64,000 nt of DNA from Lactobacillus sp. CBA3605 (GTDB lineage Bacteria > Bacillota > Bacilli > Lactobacillales > Lactobacillaceae). Numbering within the stretch: position 1 is the stretch's first letter; every line of letters begins with the position of its first letter. This document shows positions 35,972 to 44,977 of the stretch, in pieces. The stretch spans positions 1,984,001 to 2,048,000 of the forward strand of contig NZ_CP027190.1 of assembly GCF_002970915.1 (NCBI RefSeq), in the 5' to 3' direction. The notes under the pieces were generated by a model. It was not told where the DNA came from. It was given only the letters and a program-made list of their open reading frames with translations, and did not search any database. A program made the translations under genes and the position numbers.

Positions 35972-36442
35972 ATGAATAATGCGGAACTTGATAAGTTGTT
36001 AAATACCTACTTTGATGCCTATCAAAAAACACTGGCAACAATGACTGATTTGGTTGCGTGGCCATTGAGTCAAAATCAGCTTTCTTTTGAACAATTTTTG
36101 ATTTTAAGACGCATTGCAACGGTTAATCAAGTCACCTTAAATGACATTGCGCGGCAACGTCAGGTGACGCGGAGTGCGATTTCGCGGCAGATTAAGTCGT
36201 TGCTAGCCCTGCACTACGTCTTTCAGGAGCCTGATCAACAAGATCGGCGCCGGTTATATTTACATTTGACCGAGCAGGGGCAACGGATTGAGTCCTTAAT
36301 TGACCGGGCCATTACCCAGCATTTCGATATGTGGGTTAAAAAACTGGGCGATACGCAGATTGCGGCCGTCCTTGGGCAAGTCATTACTTTGAATCAACAA
36401 GTCGAACAGTTAGAACAAGATGCGCATTTAACCGAGTCCTAA
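35972..36442 (+). CDS. MarR-family transcriptional regulator
   Basis: A 156-residue winged-helix regulator: HTH VTLNDIARQRQVTRSAISRQIKSLL about residues 53-77 and wing QQDRRRLYLHLTEQG. I chose ATG 35972, since GTG 35963 is only 2 bases from the AAAGGG ribosome site. Similar in size and HTH to the MarR gene at 13620. Monocistronic, with its own terminator. Target unknown. Confidence 0.8.
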   Translation: MNNAELDKLLNTYFDAYQKTLATMTDLVAWPLSQNQLSFEQFLILRRIATVNQVTLNDIARQRQVTRSAISRQIKSLLALHYVFQEPDQQDRRRLYLHLTEQGQRIESLIDRAITQHFDMWVKKLGDTQIAAVLGQVITLNQQVEQLEQDAHLTES

Positions 36443-36446
36443 ATTT

Positions 36447-36495
36447 AAAAATCGTCGTCTCGTAACCAGTTATGATTGCGAAACGACGATTTTTT
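36447..36495 (+). terminator. Terminator after marR
   Basis: AAAAATCGTCG pairs with CGACGATTTTT, followed by T. The stem continues through TCTCG/CGAAA imperfectly. Confidence 0.78.
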
Positions 36496-36531
36496 GACTG
36501 ACGTGGCACATAAAACCGAACTTTTACTACC

Positions 36532-36693
36532 TTAATGCCGGAAAAAGTTGCAATAAATGCCTTCGCAAGCCTCTAAGAACATCCCAATGCCCATTAAATA
36601 CATCGCAGCCATGTTATGCATGGTCAAAACGAGCCCTAATAAAATGGTATAAAGAATTAAGAAAAAAATAGCACTGAACTTTGAACTGGCCAA
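36532..36693 (-). CDS. Small membrane protein, about 53 aa
   Basis: A short gene on the minus strand in the marR-permease gap. GGGGGAGG (36703-36710) stands 9 bases before TTG 36693. An in-frame ATG at 36702 touches the ribosome site, and starting there would give 56 residues. The product has one or two hydrophobic helices (IFFLILYTILLGLVLT, then MAAMYLMGIGMFL) and ends CEGIYCNFFRH. No known family is recognised. The strong ribosome site and clean hydrophobic pattern support a real gene. Confidence 0.6.
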   Translation of the reverse strand: MASSKFSAIFFLILYTILLGLVLTMHNMAAMYLMGIGMFLEACEGIYCNFFRH

Positions 36694-36807
36694 ACTTATC
36701 ATCCTCCCCCAACGATAAAAACCTTAGTTAATGACATGTAATCACTTACATCTTAAACCAATCGCCGATAAATTTAAAATAGAAAGTAATATTGCCTTTA
36801 ATTAATT

Positions 36808-36825
36808 AGTGTTCGGATATTGCAT
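36808..36825. promoter_or_regulatory. Candidate PurBox upstream of the purine permease
   Basis: The complement of 36808-36822 reads ATATCCGAACACTAA, close to the PurR PurBox core CCGAAC. It abuts the -35 box. A second, weaker ACGAAC lies at 36874-36879 in the leader. Spacing differs from the usual paired boxes, so it is tentative. Confidence 0.4.
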
Positions 36826-36848
36826 TTGATAATGGACAATGATACTAT
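36820..36848 (+). promoter_or_regulatory. Promoter of the purine permease gene
   Basis: TTGCAT at 36820-36825, 17 bases, TACTAT at 36843-36848. The predicted leader is about 70 bases. Confidence 0.55.
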
Positions 36849-36926
36849 TAAAATTGTTGTAAGAGAGAAAAACACGAACGTTTACAGATGTGCAAAAGCT
36901 GTTATTTTAATTATCTGGAGGAAATT

Positions 36927-38234
36927 ATGAATAAAATTGCCGCATATTTTAATTTTTCAGAACTGAAGACATCGATGCGAACGGAAACGATTGCTGGATT
37001 GACGACCTTTGTCTCGATGGCTTATATCTTGTTTGTTAACCCTAGTGTCTTAGGTGCTTCTGGAATGGATCAAGGGGCGGTCTTTACCGCAACGGCGCTA
37101 GCATCCGCTTTAGGTTGTTTACTCATGGGGTTGGTTGCAAAGTATCCGATTGCGATTGCGCCAGGGTTAGGGGTTAATGCTTTCTTCACGTATTCCGTGG
37201 TTATCGGGATGGGTGTTAAGTGGGAAACGGCTTTAGCTGGCGTGTTCGTGGCGTCAATTATCTTCATTATTATTACGATCTTCAAGTTGCGTGAAATGAT
37301 TATTGATGCGATTCCACGGGATATGAAGTTAGCTATCTCTGCTGGGATTGGTTTCTTCATTGCTTTTATCGGATTGCATGGCGGTGGTTTGATTGTCGCA
37401 AACAAATCAACCGTAGTTGGCCTAGGCTCACTGAGTGTTGGGACGACTTGGTTAACGATTTTTGGGCTAATTGTGACGTTGATCTTAATGAGTCGCAAGG
37501 TCCCAGGGGGCATCTTTATTGGGATGGTCTTAACCTCGATTTTAGGCTTGGTGACGGGCTTGATTAAAATGCCAACTCATTTGGTTTCAGCAGCACCATC
37601 CTTAAAGCCGACCTTTGGGGTTGCGTTAGCTCATATTGGGGACATTAACAGCTTACAATTAGTAATCGTTGTTTTGACATTCTTGCTGGTCACGTTCTTT
37701 GATACCGCTGGAACGTTGGTAGGCCTGGCCGAACAAGCCGGCTTTATGAAGGATAATAAGATGCCACGGGTCGGGAAAGCCTTAATGGCCGACTCAACGT
37801 CAATGTTAGTTGGTTCTGTTTTAGGGACTTCACCAACTTCGGCTTATGTTGAATCATCAGCCGGGATTGCCGTGGGTGGTCGTTCTGGAATGAGCGCAGT
37901 GGTTACTGGTATCTTGTTCCTATTGGGCCTATTCTTCTCACCATTGTTGAACGTGGTCACAACTCAAGTGACGGCGCCGGCACTAATTATTGTCGGGGTA
38001 TTAATGGCGCAATCTTTGAAGCAGATTCAGTGGGATCGCTTTGAAATTGCCGTGCCAGCTTTCTTAACAGTTATCGGCATGCCATTGACTTATAGTATTT
38101 CGGATGGGATTGCGTTAGGGTTCATCAGTTATGTGATTACGATGGTCGCAACGAAGCATGCGAAAGAAGTTCATCCGCTAATGTACGTGTTGTTCTTCGT
38201 CTTTATCTTATTCCTCTGGATTTTGAATGTTTAA
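36927..38234 (+). CDS. NCS2-family purine (adenine/guanine/hypoxanthine) permease
   Basis: A nucleobase:cation symporter of 435 residues with 12-14 hydrophobic segments, of the AzgA/PbuG/PbuO type. Family phrases: LTTFVSMAYILFVNP, AIAPGLGVNAFFTY, FFDTAGTLVGLAEQAG and GTSPTSAYVESSAGIAVGGRSG. CTGGAGG precedes ATG 36927. The longer frame from 36888 has no ribosome site and adds unrelated residues. Exact base specificity cannot be told. The candidate PurBox fits purine-dependent control. Confidence 0.9.
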   Translation: MNKIAAYFNFSELKTSMRTETIAGLTTFVSMAYILFVNPSVLGASGMDQGAVFTATALASALGCLLMGLVAKYPIAIAPGLGVNAFFTYSVVIGMGVKWETALAGVFVASIIFIIITIFKLREMIIDAIPRDMKLAISAGIGFFIAFIGLHGGGLIVANKSTVVGLGSLSVGTTWLTIFGLIVTLILMSRKVPGGIFIGMVLTSILGLVTGLIKMPTHLVSAAPSLKPTFGVALAHIGDINSLQLVIVVLTFLLVTFFDTAGTLVGLAEQAGFMKDNKMPRVGKALMADSTSMLVGSVLGTSPTSAYVESSAGIAVGGRSGMSAVVTGILFLLGLFFSPLLNVVTTQVTAPALIIVGVLMAQSLKQIQWDRFEIAVPAFLTVIGMPLTYSISDGIALGFISYVITMVATKHAKEVHPLMYVLFFVFILFLWILNV

Positions 38235-38248
38235 AAAGCAATGATAGC

Positions 38249-38285
38249 AAAAACGCCTACGAGATTAAACCTCGCAGGCGTTTTT
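38249..38285. terminator. Bidirectional terminator between permease and proline iminopeptidase
   Basis: AAAAACGCCTACGAG pairs with CTCGCAGGCGTTTTT (one mismatch) between convergent genes. Confidence 0.88.
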
Positions 38286-38298
38286 TAGGTGAAGCCGG

Positions 38299-39204
38299 TT
38301 ATTTGTTGAATTGATCAGCTTCAACATCTTTAATGAATTGTTCCAAATGATCAAAGTAAACGGGGGCATTATCAATCATGTGATGATGACCACCATTCGG
38401 CGTTGTTACTAAGCGTGAATTAGGAATGTCACGGGCCATCCGTCGAGCTGAAGCTAATGGCATAGTTTCGTGTTCACCGAACGTCAATAGTGTTGGTACC
38501 TTGATGTTGTGGATTTGATCACGAATATCCCATTCCTTGAGCTTACCGGTGATGACGAATTCATTATCACCTTGGAAAGCGTTGTAGACCGGGGTCCCAG
38601 TAGTATCAATTAGATGTGAGATGGCTTTGGGTTGTTTCCGATCAACGTAATTCGCATTTAAAACGTCGACGTATTTCTGATATTGGGGATCATTCCAGTT
38701 ACCTTCAGCCTCTTTTTGCTTCATATAAGCGACTGCATCGGCTGGCAAGCATTCTTCACGACACTTGTTGACGTTGACGACATATTCTTCAATATTGTCG
38801 ACCATGCTTGAAATGATCGCACCTTTTAAGTGTTGACCATACTTCAAAGCATACATCATTGTTAGGGCGCCACCCCATGATTGACCAATCAAGTAGAAGT
38901 TATCCAAGCCGAGTTTTTGGCGGACTTCTTCAACTTCTTCTAAAAAGTAGTCGTAAGTGAGGTATTTCTTGGCAATTTCTGGGTCTGAATAATCGGGTTG
39001 ATCAGAATACCATGACCCTAATTGGTCATACATGGTAACTTGAACGCCTAAATCAGCTAACTTTTCGCCAAAGTTTTCCCAATATTCATGATTACCGCCA
39101 GGTCCGCCGTGCAGACAAAGTAATTTAATATCGCCATGACCTTGCGTATTGGTCCATAAATGGTAGCCATTATCGAGGGTCAAAATTGTTGTACCTTGTT
39201 TCAA
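38299..39204 (-). CDS. pip: Proline iminopeptidase (alpha/beta hydrolase)
   Basis: Removes N-terminal proline from peptides, part of peptide use in lactobacilli together with pepX. The alpha/beta-hydrolase fold shows the oxyanion HGGPGG near residue 35 and the nucleophile elbow GQSWGG with the catalytic Ser near residue 107. The Asp is probably in the region after LTFGEHE and the His in NGGHHH near the end. The start is TTG 39204 (301 residues), with AGGTGA just upstream. A GTG at 39213 is in frame but has no ribosome site. Confidence 0.88.
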   Translation of the reverse strand: MKQGTTILTLDNGYHLWTNTQGHGDIKLLCLHGGPGGNHEYWENFGEKLADLGVQVTMYDQLGSWYSDQPDYSDPEIAKKYLTYDYFLEEVEEVRQKLGLDNFYLIGQSWGGALTMMYALKYGQHLKGAIISSMVDNIEEYVVNVNKCREECLPADAVAYMKQKEAEGNWNDPQYQKYVDVLNANYVDRKQPKAISHLIDTTGTPVYNAFQGDNEFVITGKLKEWDIRDQIHNIKVPTLLTFGEHETMPLASARRMARDIPNSRLVTTPNGGHHHMIDNAPVYFDHLEQFIKDVEADQFNK

Positions 39205-39293
39205 ATGGATCACCTAATTTCTTAATAGTTAGTCATTATATTACCACTGTTAACGGACTGTGGTCAAAGCAACTAGGGCGTCATGAAATGCTA

Positions 39294-39322
39294 TTGCGAT
39301 TAGTTAACCAATGTGAAATAAT
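39294..39322 (+). promoter_or_regulatory. Promoter of birA-bioY
   Basis: TTGCGA, 17 bases, AATAAT. The -10 and spacer lie inside the BirA operator. Confidence 0.65.
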
Positions 39323-39333
39323 AGGTTAACTAA
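39300..39333. promoter_or_regulatory. BirA operator
   Basis: The perfect inverted repeat TTAGTTAACC-N14-GGTTAACTAA is the known Firmicute BirA-binding pattern (GTTAAC half-sites). It overlaps the promoter, so biotinyl-AMP-loaded BirA should repress its own gene and bioY. Confidence 0.9.
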
Positions 39334-39354
39334 TTTAAAAGGTGAGGTTAGCAG

Positions 39355-40341
39355 ATGGTTAAATCAACAGCACTTTTACAAGCGTTATTACAACGGGCGC
39401 CCGAGTATTATTCAGGGGATCAATTGGCCCAACAGTTTGGGGTAAGTCGAACGGCAATTTGGAAAGCCATTCAAGGGTTGCAGGCAGCTGGCTATTCACT
39501 TGAGAGTCGCCATGGGCGCGGCTACCGGTATGTGCCGAATAATCAATTGAGTGCGCCTGTCATTACCGCGGGATTACAACTAACGGTGCCACCGGAAATC
39601 CAAGTTTTATCAACGGTTGATTCGACAAATGCGTATCTGAAACGATTAACCACTAAGCAAACGTTTACCCAACCAATTGTGGTGGTCGCAGATACCCAAA
39701 CGGCCGGATATGGCCGGTTAGGGCGCGAGTTTTATTCGCCCAAGTCGACCGGAATTTATTTGAGTATTGGCTTACCAATTACGCCACAGACCCCATTGAA
39801 TCCAGGGCTGCTAACCACAAGTACGGCTGTGGCTGTCGCCCAAACGTTAACAGAATTATTACCAGTCAAGGTTGCCCTAAAATGGGTCAATGATGTGTTA
39901 GTTGATCAGCATAAGGCGGTGGGGATTTTATCAGAAGCGGTTACTGATTTGGAAACGGGCCAGATTTCGACGGTAATCGTGGGTATTGGGATTAATTTAA
40001 CGACGCAAGCCTTTCCAGATGACTTACAAGCTAAGGCTGGGGCGGTAACGAAGCAAACCACAGTGACACGTAATCAGATTATCAGTACCCTGCTTAATCA
40101 ATTTTTTACGCGTTATCAAACTTATCAGACCGGTGATTTTATGGCTGATTATCGGCAATTATCAATGGTCATTGGACAACAAGTTGAGCTAACTAGCGGC
40201 CAAAAAAGAATCACTGGTCTAGTAAAAGATATTGATGCAACGGGGGCCTTGGTGGTGCAGTTGCCATCAGGTCTTATTCAGCGACTAAGTTCTGGTGAAA
40301 TTACGAAAGTCACGTTATTAACGGGAGATTATCATGGTTAA
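39355..40341 (+). CDS. birA: Bifunctional biotin-protein ligase / biotin operon repressor
   Basis: Attaches biotin to acetyl-CoA or pyruvate carboxylase carrier domains and represses biotin genes when biotin is abundant. The N-terminal winged helix covers residues 1-60 (LAQQFGVSRTAIWKAIQGLQ), which makes it the repressor-type enzyme. The ligase core has STNAYLKR and the biotin-binding GYGRLGREFYSPKSTG near residue 121, and KWVNDVLV. The C-terminal SH3-like domain ends the 328 residues. It overlaps bioY by 8 bases. Confidence 0.95.
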   Translation: MVKSTALLQALLQRAPEYYSGDQLAQQFGVSRTAIWKAIQGLQAAGYSLESRHGRGYRYVPNNQLSAPVITAGLQLTVPPEIQVLSTVDSTNAYLKRLTTKQTFTQPIVVVADTQTAGYGRLGREFYSPKSTGIYLSIGLPITPQTPLNPGLLTTSTAVAVAQTLTELLPVKVALKWVNDVLVDQHKAVGILSEAVTDLETGQISTVIVGIGINLTTQAFPDDLQAKAGAVTKQTTVTRNQIISTLLNQFFTRYQTYQTGDFMADYRQLSMVIGQQVELTSGQKRITGLVKDIDATGALVVQLPSGLIQRLSSGEITKVTLLTGDYHG

Positions 40342-40882
40342 AAAGCATACTTTGAGTCAAATGATTATTGCTGCTGAACTAGCTGTTGGACTAGCGTTAT
40401 GTTCAAAAATAACGGTACCACTAGGCTTAATTCCGTTGACAGGCCAAACTTTGGCAGTTGGTCTAATTGCGAGTTTGGTGCCAACTGTAACCGGAACGTG
40501 GACAATTGCCATTTATTTATTACTGGGATTGATTGGGTTACCCGTATTCGCAGGTAGCACGGCGGGATTGGCAGCGCTATTTGGTCCCACGGGAGGTTAT
40601 CTATGGGGATTCTTTCTTTATGTTTGGATTATGGGGGCCTTTTGTAAGGGGCTTAAACCAACCTCAGCTTTAATTATTGGAAATGTGGTTGGTGCACTGG
40701 TCCAACTAATTGCAGGGGCTTACTGGTTAGTTCTGACTGCCGACTTAACGTGGTCAGCCGCAATGAGTGGTGGGGTTGTCCCGTTCTTAATCCCAGCATT
40801 GATCAAACTAGTCCTAGTAGTTATAGGTGCAAAAGCAATTTTTCGGCGAGTTCCGGCCCGTTTTGGCTTAAGAAATTTATAA
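40334..40882 (+). CDS. bioY: Biotin ECF transporter S component BioY
   Basis: Membrane substrate-binding unit of an ECF biotin importer, working with shared EcfAA'T encoded elsewhere. It has six hydrophobic segments in 182 residues, with the BioY motifs LTGQTLAV, GLPVFAGSTAG and FGPTGGYLWGF. The overlap with birA and the shared BirA operator mean that biotin uptake is biotin-repressed. No biotin-synthesis genes are seen, consistent with a biotin scavenger. Confidence 0.93.
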   Translation: MVKKHTLSQMIIAAELAVGLALCSKITVPLGLIPLTGQTLAVGLIASLVPTVTGTWTIAIYLLLGLIGLPVFAGSTAGLAALFGPTGGYLWGFFLYVWIMGAFCKGLKPTSALIIGNVVGALVQLIAGAYWLVLTADLTWSAAMSGGVVPFLIPALIKLVLVVIGAKAIFRRVPARFGLRNL

Positions 40883-41001
40883 AATTTAGCTATCTAGGGT
40901 ACTTGTGAGGCTTAATAAATAAAGTGGTTAATAAAAATAACTAAAAAATTCTAGTTATTGCTGGTCAAAGTGGAGGCGACATATTATAGTAGGGGTACTG
41001 G

Positions 41002-41007
41002 TATAAT
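41002..41007 (+). promoter_or_regulatory. Probable extended -10 promoter of oatA
   Basis: ACTGGTATAAT contains a TGG-extended TATAAT 48 bases before the gene. The -35 is not clear. Confidence 0.45.
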
Positions 41008-41054
41008 GAAAGCGAGTATTGACTACTTAGCAACAATTCAAGGGGTAATGGGAA

Positions 41055-43031
41055 ATGAACGAAAATTTTCAGGGCGTAAACATGAGCCGTACGATGGGGA
41101 AGATGAATCAGCATCGAATGCATCCACGTCGGTACATCACTGGTTTTGATGGCATTCGAACAATTGCAGTTTTAGGTGTAATTATTTACCATTTAATGCC
41201 AGCTTCACTACAAGGCGGTTATTTGGGGGTCCCGATTTTCTTTGTTGTTTCGGGTTACTTGATTACGGATATCTTATTACAAGAGTGGACTAGTAAAGGC
41301 AGTATTGGGTTGTGGCAATTTTATGGTCGCCGATTACGACGGTTATATCCGGCGTTAGTGACCATGTTATTGGCCACAACCACGTACATTACGTTGTTTC
41401 AACGATCGTTGTTAACTAATATTCGAGCCACTGTCATGACGAACTTGTTATATGTTTATAATTGGTTTGAAATTGGGCATGGGCAAAGTTATTTTGATCG
41501 GTTCAATGGGGAATCACCGTTTACTCATCTATGGTCGCTCTCCATTGAAGGGCAATATTACTTACTATGGCCGTTAATTGTCATTGGACTGATGCTAATT
41601 TTTAAAAAGCGTGCCCATATTTTCTGGCTCATGATGGGAGCCGCTTTAATTTCAGCATTAGCGATGGCGCTCTTATATGATCCAGCTAATACGAACCGGG
41701 TCTATTACGGGACTGATACGCGGATGTTTGCGATTTTGATTGGCTCTGGGTTGGCGTTCGTTTGGCCGTCACGAGAATTACCTCAGAATGTTGCACTTAG
41801 CAATCGCATCACGTTGGATGTTCTCGGCGGTGGCTCGCTATTGGCTTTGATTGTGATGTTCTTCAACTTGTCCGGACAATCAGCCTTTACTTACCGTGGA
41901 GGCATGTTACTTTTTACGGTCCTATCCGGTGTATTGGTTGCGACCGTGGCTCATCCGGCGAGTCACATGAACCGCGTATTAACTAACCCTGTATTTACTT
42001 ATATTGGTCAACGGAGTTATGGGATCTATTTGTATCAATTTCCAGTCATGATTTTTTATGAGTCTAAAGTTAAAAGTATTGGCAACCACCCCTTGTGGCA
42101 TAGTTTAGTAGAAGTCGCCTTGATCTTGTTAGTTACGGAATTAAGTTATCGTTTCATTGAGAATCCAATGCGGCATTATAATTATAGTCAGATTTTTACC
42201 AACTTGTTTAAGAAACCAGCCTTTAATCGCGTCACGGGTACAATTGCCAGCTTAGCGGCAATCTTCTTTGTGATTACGGCAGTTGGCTTTGTGCAACAAC
42301 CCGGTAAAGCATCAAGTGTCCAAAAAACGGCGCTACAAAAGACCATTACGGCTAACTCTAAGTCGGTTAAAGCGAAAAATGCAGCGGCCTTGAAACGCCA
42401 AAAAGCCGCTGCAGCCAAGGCGTCTTCGCAATCTAAACAATTAGCGGCTGATAAGTTGAAGACTAAGCAGGCTTATGAAAAATTATCTGAGTCACAGAAA
42501 AAAGTCGCTTCAGATTATGATTTGAAACCACAGGTTGTGCTAGCGATGAATGCGACGGATTTAACTGCAGTTGGAGATTCAGTCTTGTTAGACGTTTCGC
42601 CGGACTTACAACAAGTTATTCCGGGGACCATCGTTCAAGGTAAGGTTGGTCGTCAAGTTGCGGATGTTCCTGGTATTGTTGCAGCTTTAAAGGCGCAAGG
42701 ACAGCTGGCTCGTAATGTGTTAGTTAACATTGGAACGAATGGGGCAATCACGTCAGCGCAAGCGGAACAGGTCGTTAATACGATTGGTGCTGATCATCAG
42801 ATCTTTTGGGTGACTGCGCATGTGCCAACTCAAAGTTGGCAAAACCAAGTCAATAATCAGATTGCCAAAACCGCTCAGCAACATGCTAATGTGCATGTGA
42901 TTGATTGGTATCAAGCGGCATTGAACCAATCCAGTTGGTTCGGGAGTGATAACGTGCACCCTAACCCAACTGGTAATCGGCATTTAACTGCTTTGATTGC
43001 AAATCGGATTGCTGAAGTGAATAAAAATTAA
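41055..43031 (+). CDS. oatA: Peptidoglycan O-acetyltransferase OatA-like
   Basis: Acetylates the C6 hydroxyl of peptidoglycan sugars, giving lysozyme resistance. Residues 25 to about 415 form the acyltransferase-3 membrane domain (FDGIRTIAVLGVIIYHL, FFVVSGYLI, WSLSIEGQYYLLWP) with ten or eleven helices. An Ala/Lys-rich linker follows (about 430-485), then an extracellular SGNH esterase domain: the Ser is in AVGDSVLL, with the NIGTNG block and the Asp/His pair in SDNVHPNPTG. L. plantarum has OatA (MurNAc) and OatB (GlcNAc); this one fits OatA by position, an inference. Confidence 0.88.
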   Translation: MNENFQGVNMSRTMGKMNQHRMHPRRYITGFDGIRTIAVLGVIIYHLMPASLQGGYLGVPIFFVVSGYLITDILLQEWTSKGSIGLWQFYGRRLRRLYPALVTMLLATTTYITLFQRSLLTNIRATVMTNLLYVYNWFEIGHGQSYFDRFNGESPFTHLWSLSIEGQYYLLWPLIVIGLMLIFKKRAHIFWLMMGAALISALAMALLYDPANTNRVYYGTDTRMFAILIGSGLAFVWPSRELPQNVALSNRITLDVLGGGSLLALIVMFFNLSGQSAFTYRGGMLLFTVLSGVLVATVAHPASHMNRVLTNPVFTYIGQRSYGIYLYQFPVMIFYESKVKSIGNHPLWHSLVEVALILLVTELSYRFIENPMRHYNYSQIFTNLFKKPAFNRVTGTIASLAAIFFVITAVGFVQQPGKASSVQKTALQKTITANSKSVKAKNAAALKRQKAAAAKASSQSKQLAADKLKTKQAYEKLSESQKKVASDYDLKPQVVLAMNATDLTAVGDSVLLDVSPDLQQVIPGTIVQGKVGRQVADVPGIVAALKAQGQLARNVLVNIGTNGAITSAQAEQVVNTIGADHQIFWVTAHVPTQSWQNQVNNQIAKTAQQHANVHVIDWYQAALNQSSWFGSDNVHPNPTGNRHLTALIANRIAEVNKN

Positions 43032-43040
43032 ATGAGACAC

Positions 43041-43090
43041 AAAAGCAGTTTTAAGTCACCGTGTTAAGCGGCACTTAAAACTGCTTTTTT
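43041..43090 (+). terminator. Terminator after oatA
   Basis: AAAAGCAGTTTTAAGT pairs with ACTTAAAACTGCTTTT, followed by T. Confidence 0.88.
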
Positions 43091-43096
43091 GCTGGC

Positions 43097-44956
43097 CTAG
43101 TGTAAGGTTTGTTGTGCGCTAATCTTTTGCAATCGGTGCGCATGGATGCGATAAAAACCGGTGCGAATAGTTTGATGATAACTTTTTTTGATACCGCGGG
43201 TAAAACTTTTATCATATTTAGGAATGGCAACGTAATCGTATTTACTGAGATTTTGTTTGAAAGCAACGTGTGATTTGCTAAAAACGGCTTGCCCAGTCGC
43301 ATTGCTCGTGAAAAAGTAGTAATTTGCTAAGTAACCAGCGTAATAGGTTGTGACTTCAACTTTTTGTGGATCAACAATTAACAGTTTAGTTGTATTCAAA
43401 TGGGTCCATGGTTGTGCAATTTTAGTTAATTTGACCGGCAGCGTACGGCGATTGTAGTGGTTCGTAAAATTAGTACCGTTGATTTCGGAATACATCATGA
43501 TAACCGCAAAAAACAGCATTAAAAAAGTTGTTAACTGATAAGTGGTTTTGGTGATGATGGAGCGAAAGGCTTCCGGACTGCGATGCGCAAAGTTTTGTTC
43601 ATAGAGGGTTTCGTCCATTACGCGCACCAACCAAATGGCCCCAATGAGCAGATTCAAGACAACGACGGTTGACATGTAGCGCTCGAAGCCGTCCAGGGTG
43701 ATTGCTTCAGCATAGGGCATCGAGAAGACGTACATGCCAAGTAAGCTAAAGTAATACAATAAACTAATTAAATCTAACCAACCTAAGTGTTTGAACAGGT
43801 TATTAGGATGATGACAGCCGTACTTGATAATGGCCCAAGCCCCAATTAAGAGTAGATTCAAACCGAGTAAGCCCTGAGTGGATAAGGACCCAAAAGTAAA
43901 GATTTGATGGAGGAATTGTTGGCTAATCTTTAAAAATCCTTGCCAACCATCTTGGGATAATTGACTTTGATAGGCCTGTGCACTAATTTCGTGTTTGGAA
44001 TTAGTAAAAGTGAGATGCACATGGATTTCCCACCAGATAAAAGGTAAGGCGGCAACTAAGAGGGTTCCTAAAAAGGTAGCGCTAAGTTTTAGTGTTCGTT
44101 TGAACCACGGTCCAGTGGCTGTTTGGGTGAGCAAGGTGTATAAATAGTACCCGACAATCAGCGCGACAAAGAACGCAGCGGAGTTTTTAACGAGTAGAAG
44201 ACTGCCACTAAACAAGGCAACATGGGCAGCCTGTATCCGCGGACGGTGGCGATAAACAAAAATCCCCACTAAAGCCGCCATGGTGAGAATCGCTAAGACG
44301 TAATCGACAAGTAGATTATTTAGGCGAATGTTGATATTAAAAACGTATGAGATGGCAATAGCGAGACACAGTAACATTGAATTTAAGCCCCGAGTGCGAT
44401 CACGCAATGTGGCAAAAATAGTATAACTCGCTGCCCAAATTAGCCCAAACTGAGCCACTAGCATGGTGCCGGCACTAAAACCAACGAAGGTGACAAATTG
44501 TGTGATAAAGAGTGCTGTGGCGGGCGGATAGGACGTAAATGAAATAATGGCGTCATGGGTGCCAGGTAAACGACCAGTATAGGTTAGAAACTTAACCATG
44601 GTGGCCCAATGTGAAAAATTATCGTAATGAATTAACGGACTGTGAATTAGCACACTCGCCATGGCGAGACCCAAGATAATCATCCAACCATCAAATAGGT
44701 GCCAGCCTTCATACTTAAAGGCGAGCTTACCGAAATAGCCCAAACTAAGGCGGAGGATTAATAAGATGACGCCGAGACCAGTGACTAGCCAGATGCCAAG
44801 TCGTAGCCAGCCCAGCATGGCAAAGCCAAAGAGAAGCATGATTTGAACCAAGATGCCGGTAATCCAAGTAAGATAGGGATTGACGTGGCACCAACGCATG
44901 GCACTGCTATAACCAATTAACGCTAAACTAAAAAAGATAAATCCGATTAATGCCAA
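43097..44956 (-). CDS. Polytopic membrane protein of a surface-glycan operon (paralogue 1)
   Basis: A 619-residue integral membrane protein with about 12 helices and a short extracytoplasmic C-terminal domain from about residue 500. It resembles GT-C-type glycosyltransferases or polymerases: the motif HYDNFSHWATMVKFL near residue 110 recalls the acidic first loop of that fold, followed by SFTSYPPATALF. No characterised family is recognised. It is closely related to the next gene over its whole length, so the two arose by tandem duplication. TTG start with AGCAGG upstream. Last gene of a four-gene operon. Confidence 0.7.
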   Translation of the reverse strand: MALIGFIFFSLALIGYSSAMRWCHVNPYLTWITGILVQIMLLFGFAMLGWLRLGIWLVTGLGVILLILRLSLGYFGKLAFKYEGWHLFDGWMIILGLAMASVLIHSPLIHYDNFSHWATMVKFLTYTGRLPGTHDAIISFTSYPPATALFITQFVTFVGFSAGTMLVAQFGLIWAASYTIFATLRDRTRGLNSMLLCLAIAISYVFNINIRLNNLLVDYVLAILTMAALVGIFVYRHRPRIQAAHVALFSGSLLLVKNSAAFFVALIVGYYLYTLLTQTATGPWFKRTLKLSATFLGTLLVAALPFIWWEIHVHLTFTNSKHEISAQAYQSQLSQDGWQGFLKISQQFLHQIFTFGSLSTQGLLGLNLLLIGAWAIIKYGCHHPNNLFKHLGWLDLISLLYYFSLLGMYVFSMPYAEAITLDGFERYMSTVVVLNLLIGAIWLVRVMDETLYEQNFAHRSPEAFRSIITKTTYQLTTFLMLFFAVIMMYSEINGTNFTNHYNRRTLPVKLTKIAQPWTHLNTTKLLIVDPQKVEVTTYYAGYLANYYFFTSNATGQAVFSKSHVAFKQNLSKYDYVAIPKYDKSFTRGIKKSYHQTIRTGFYRIHAHRLQKISAQQTLH

Positions 44957-44977
44957 CTTAATGCCTGCTTTCGTTAG

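Noticed and set aside
40958..41149. A 63-codon ORF before oatA
   Set aside because: Overlaps the oatA start in another frame and the TATAAT box. No protein pattern.
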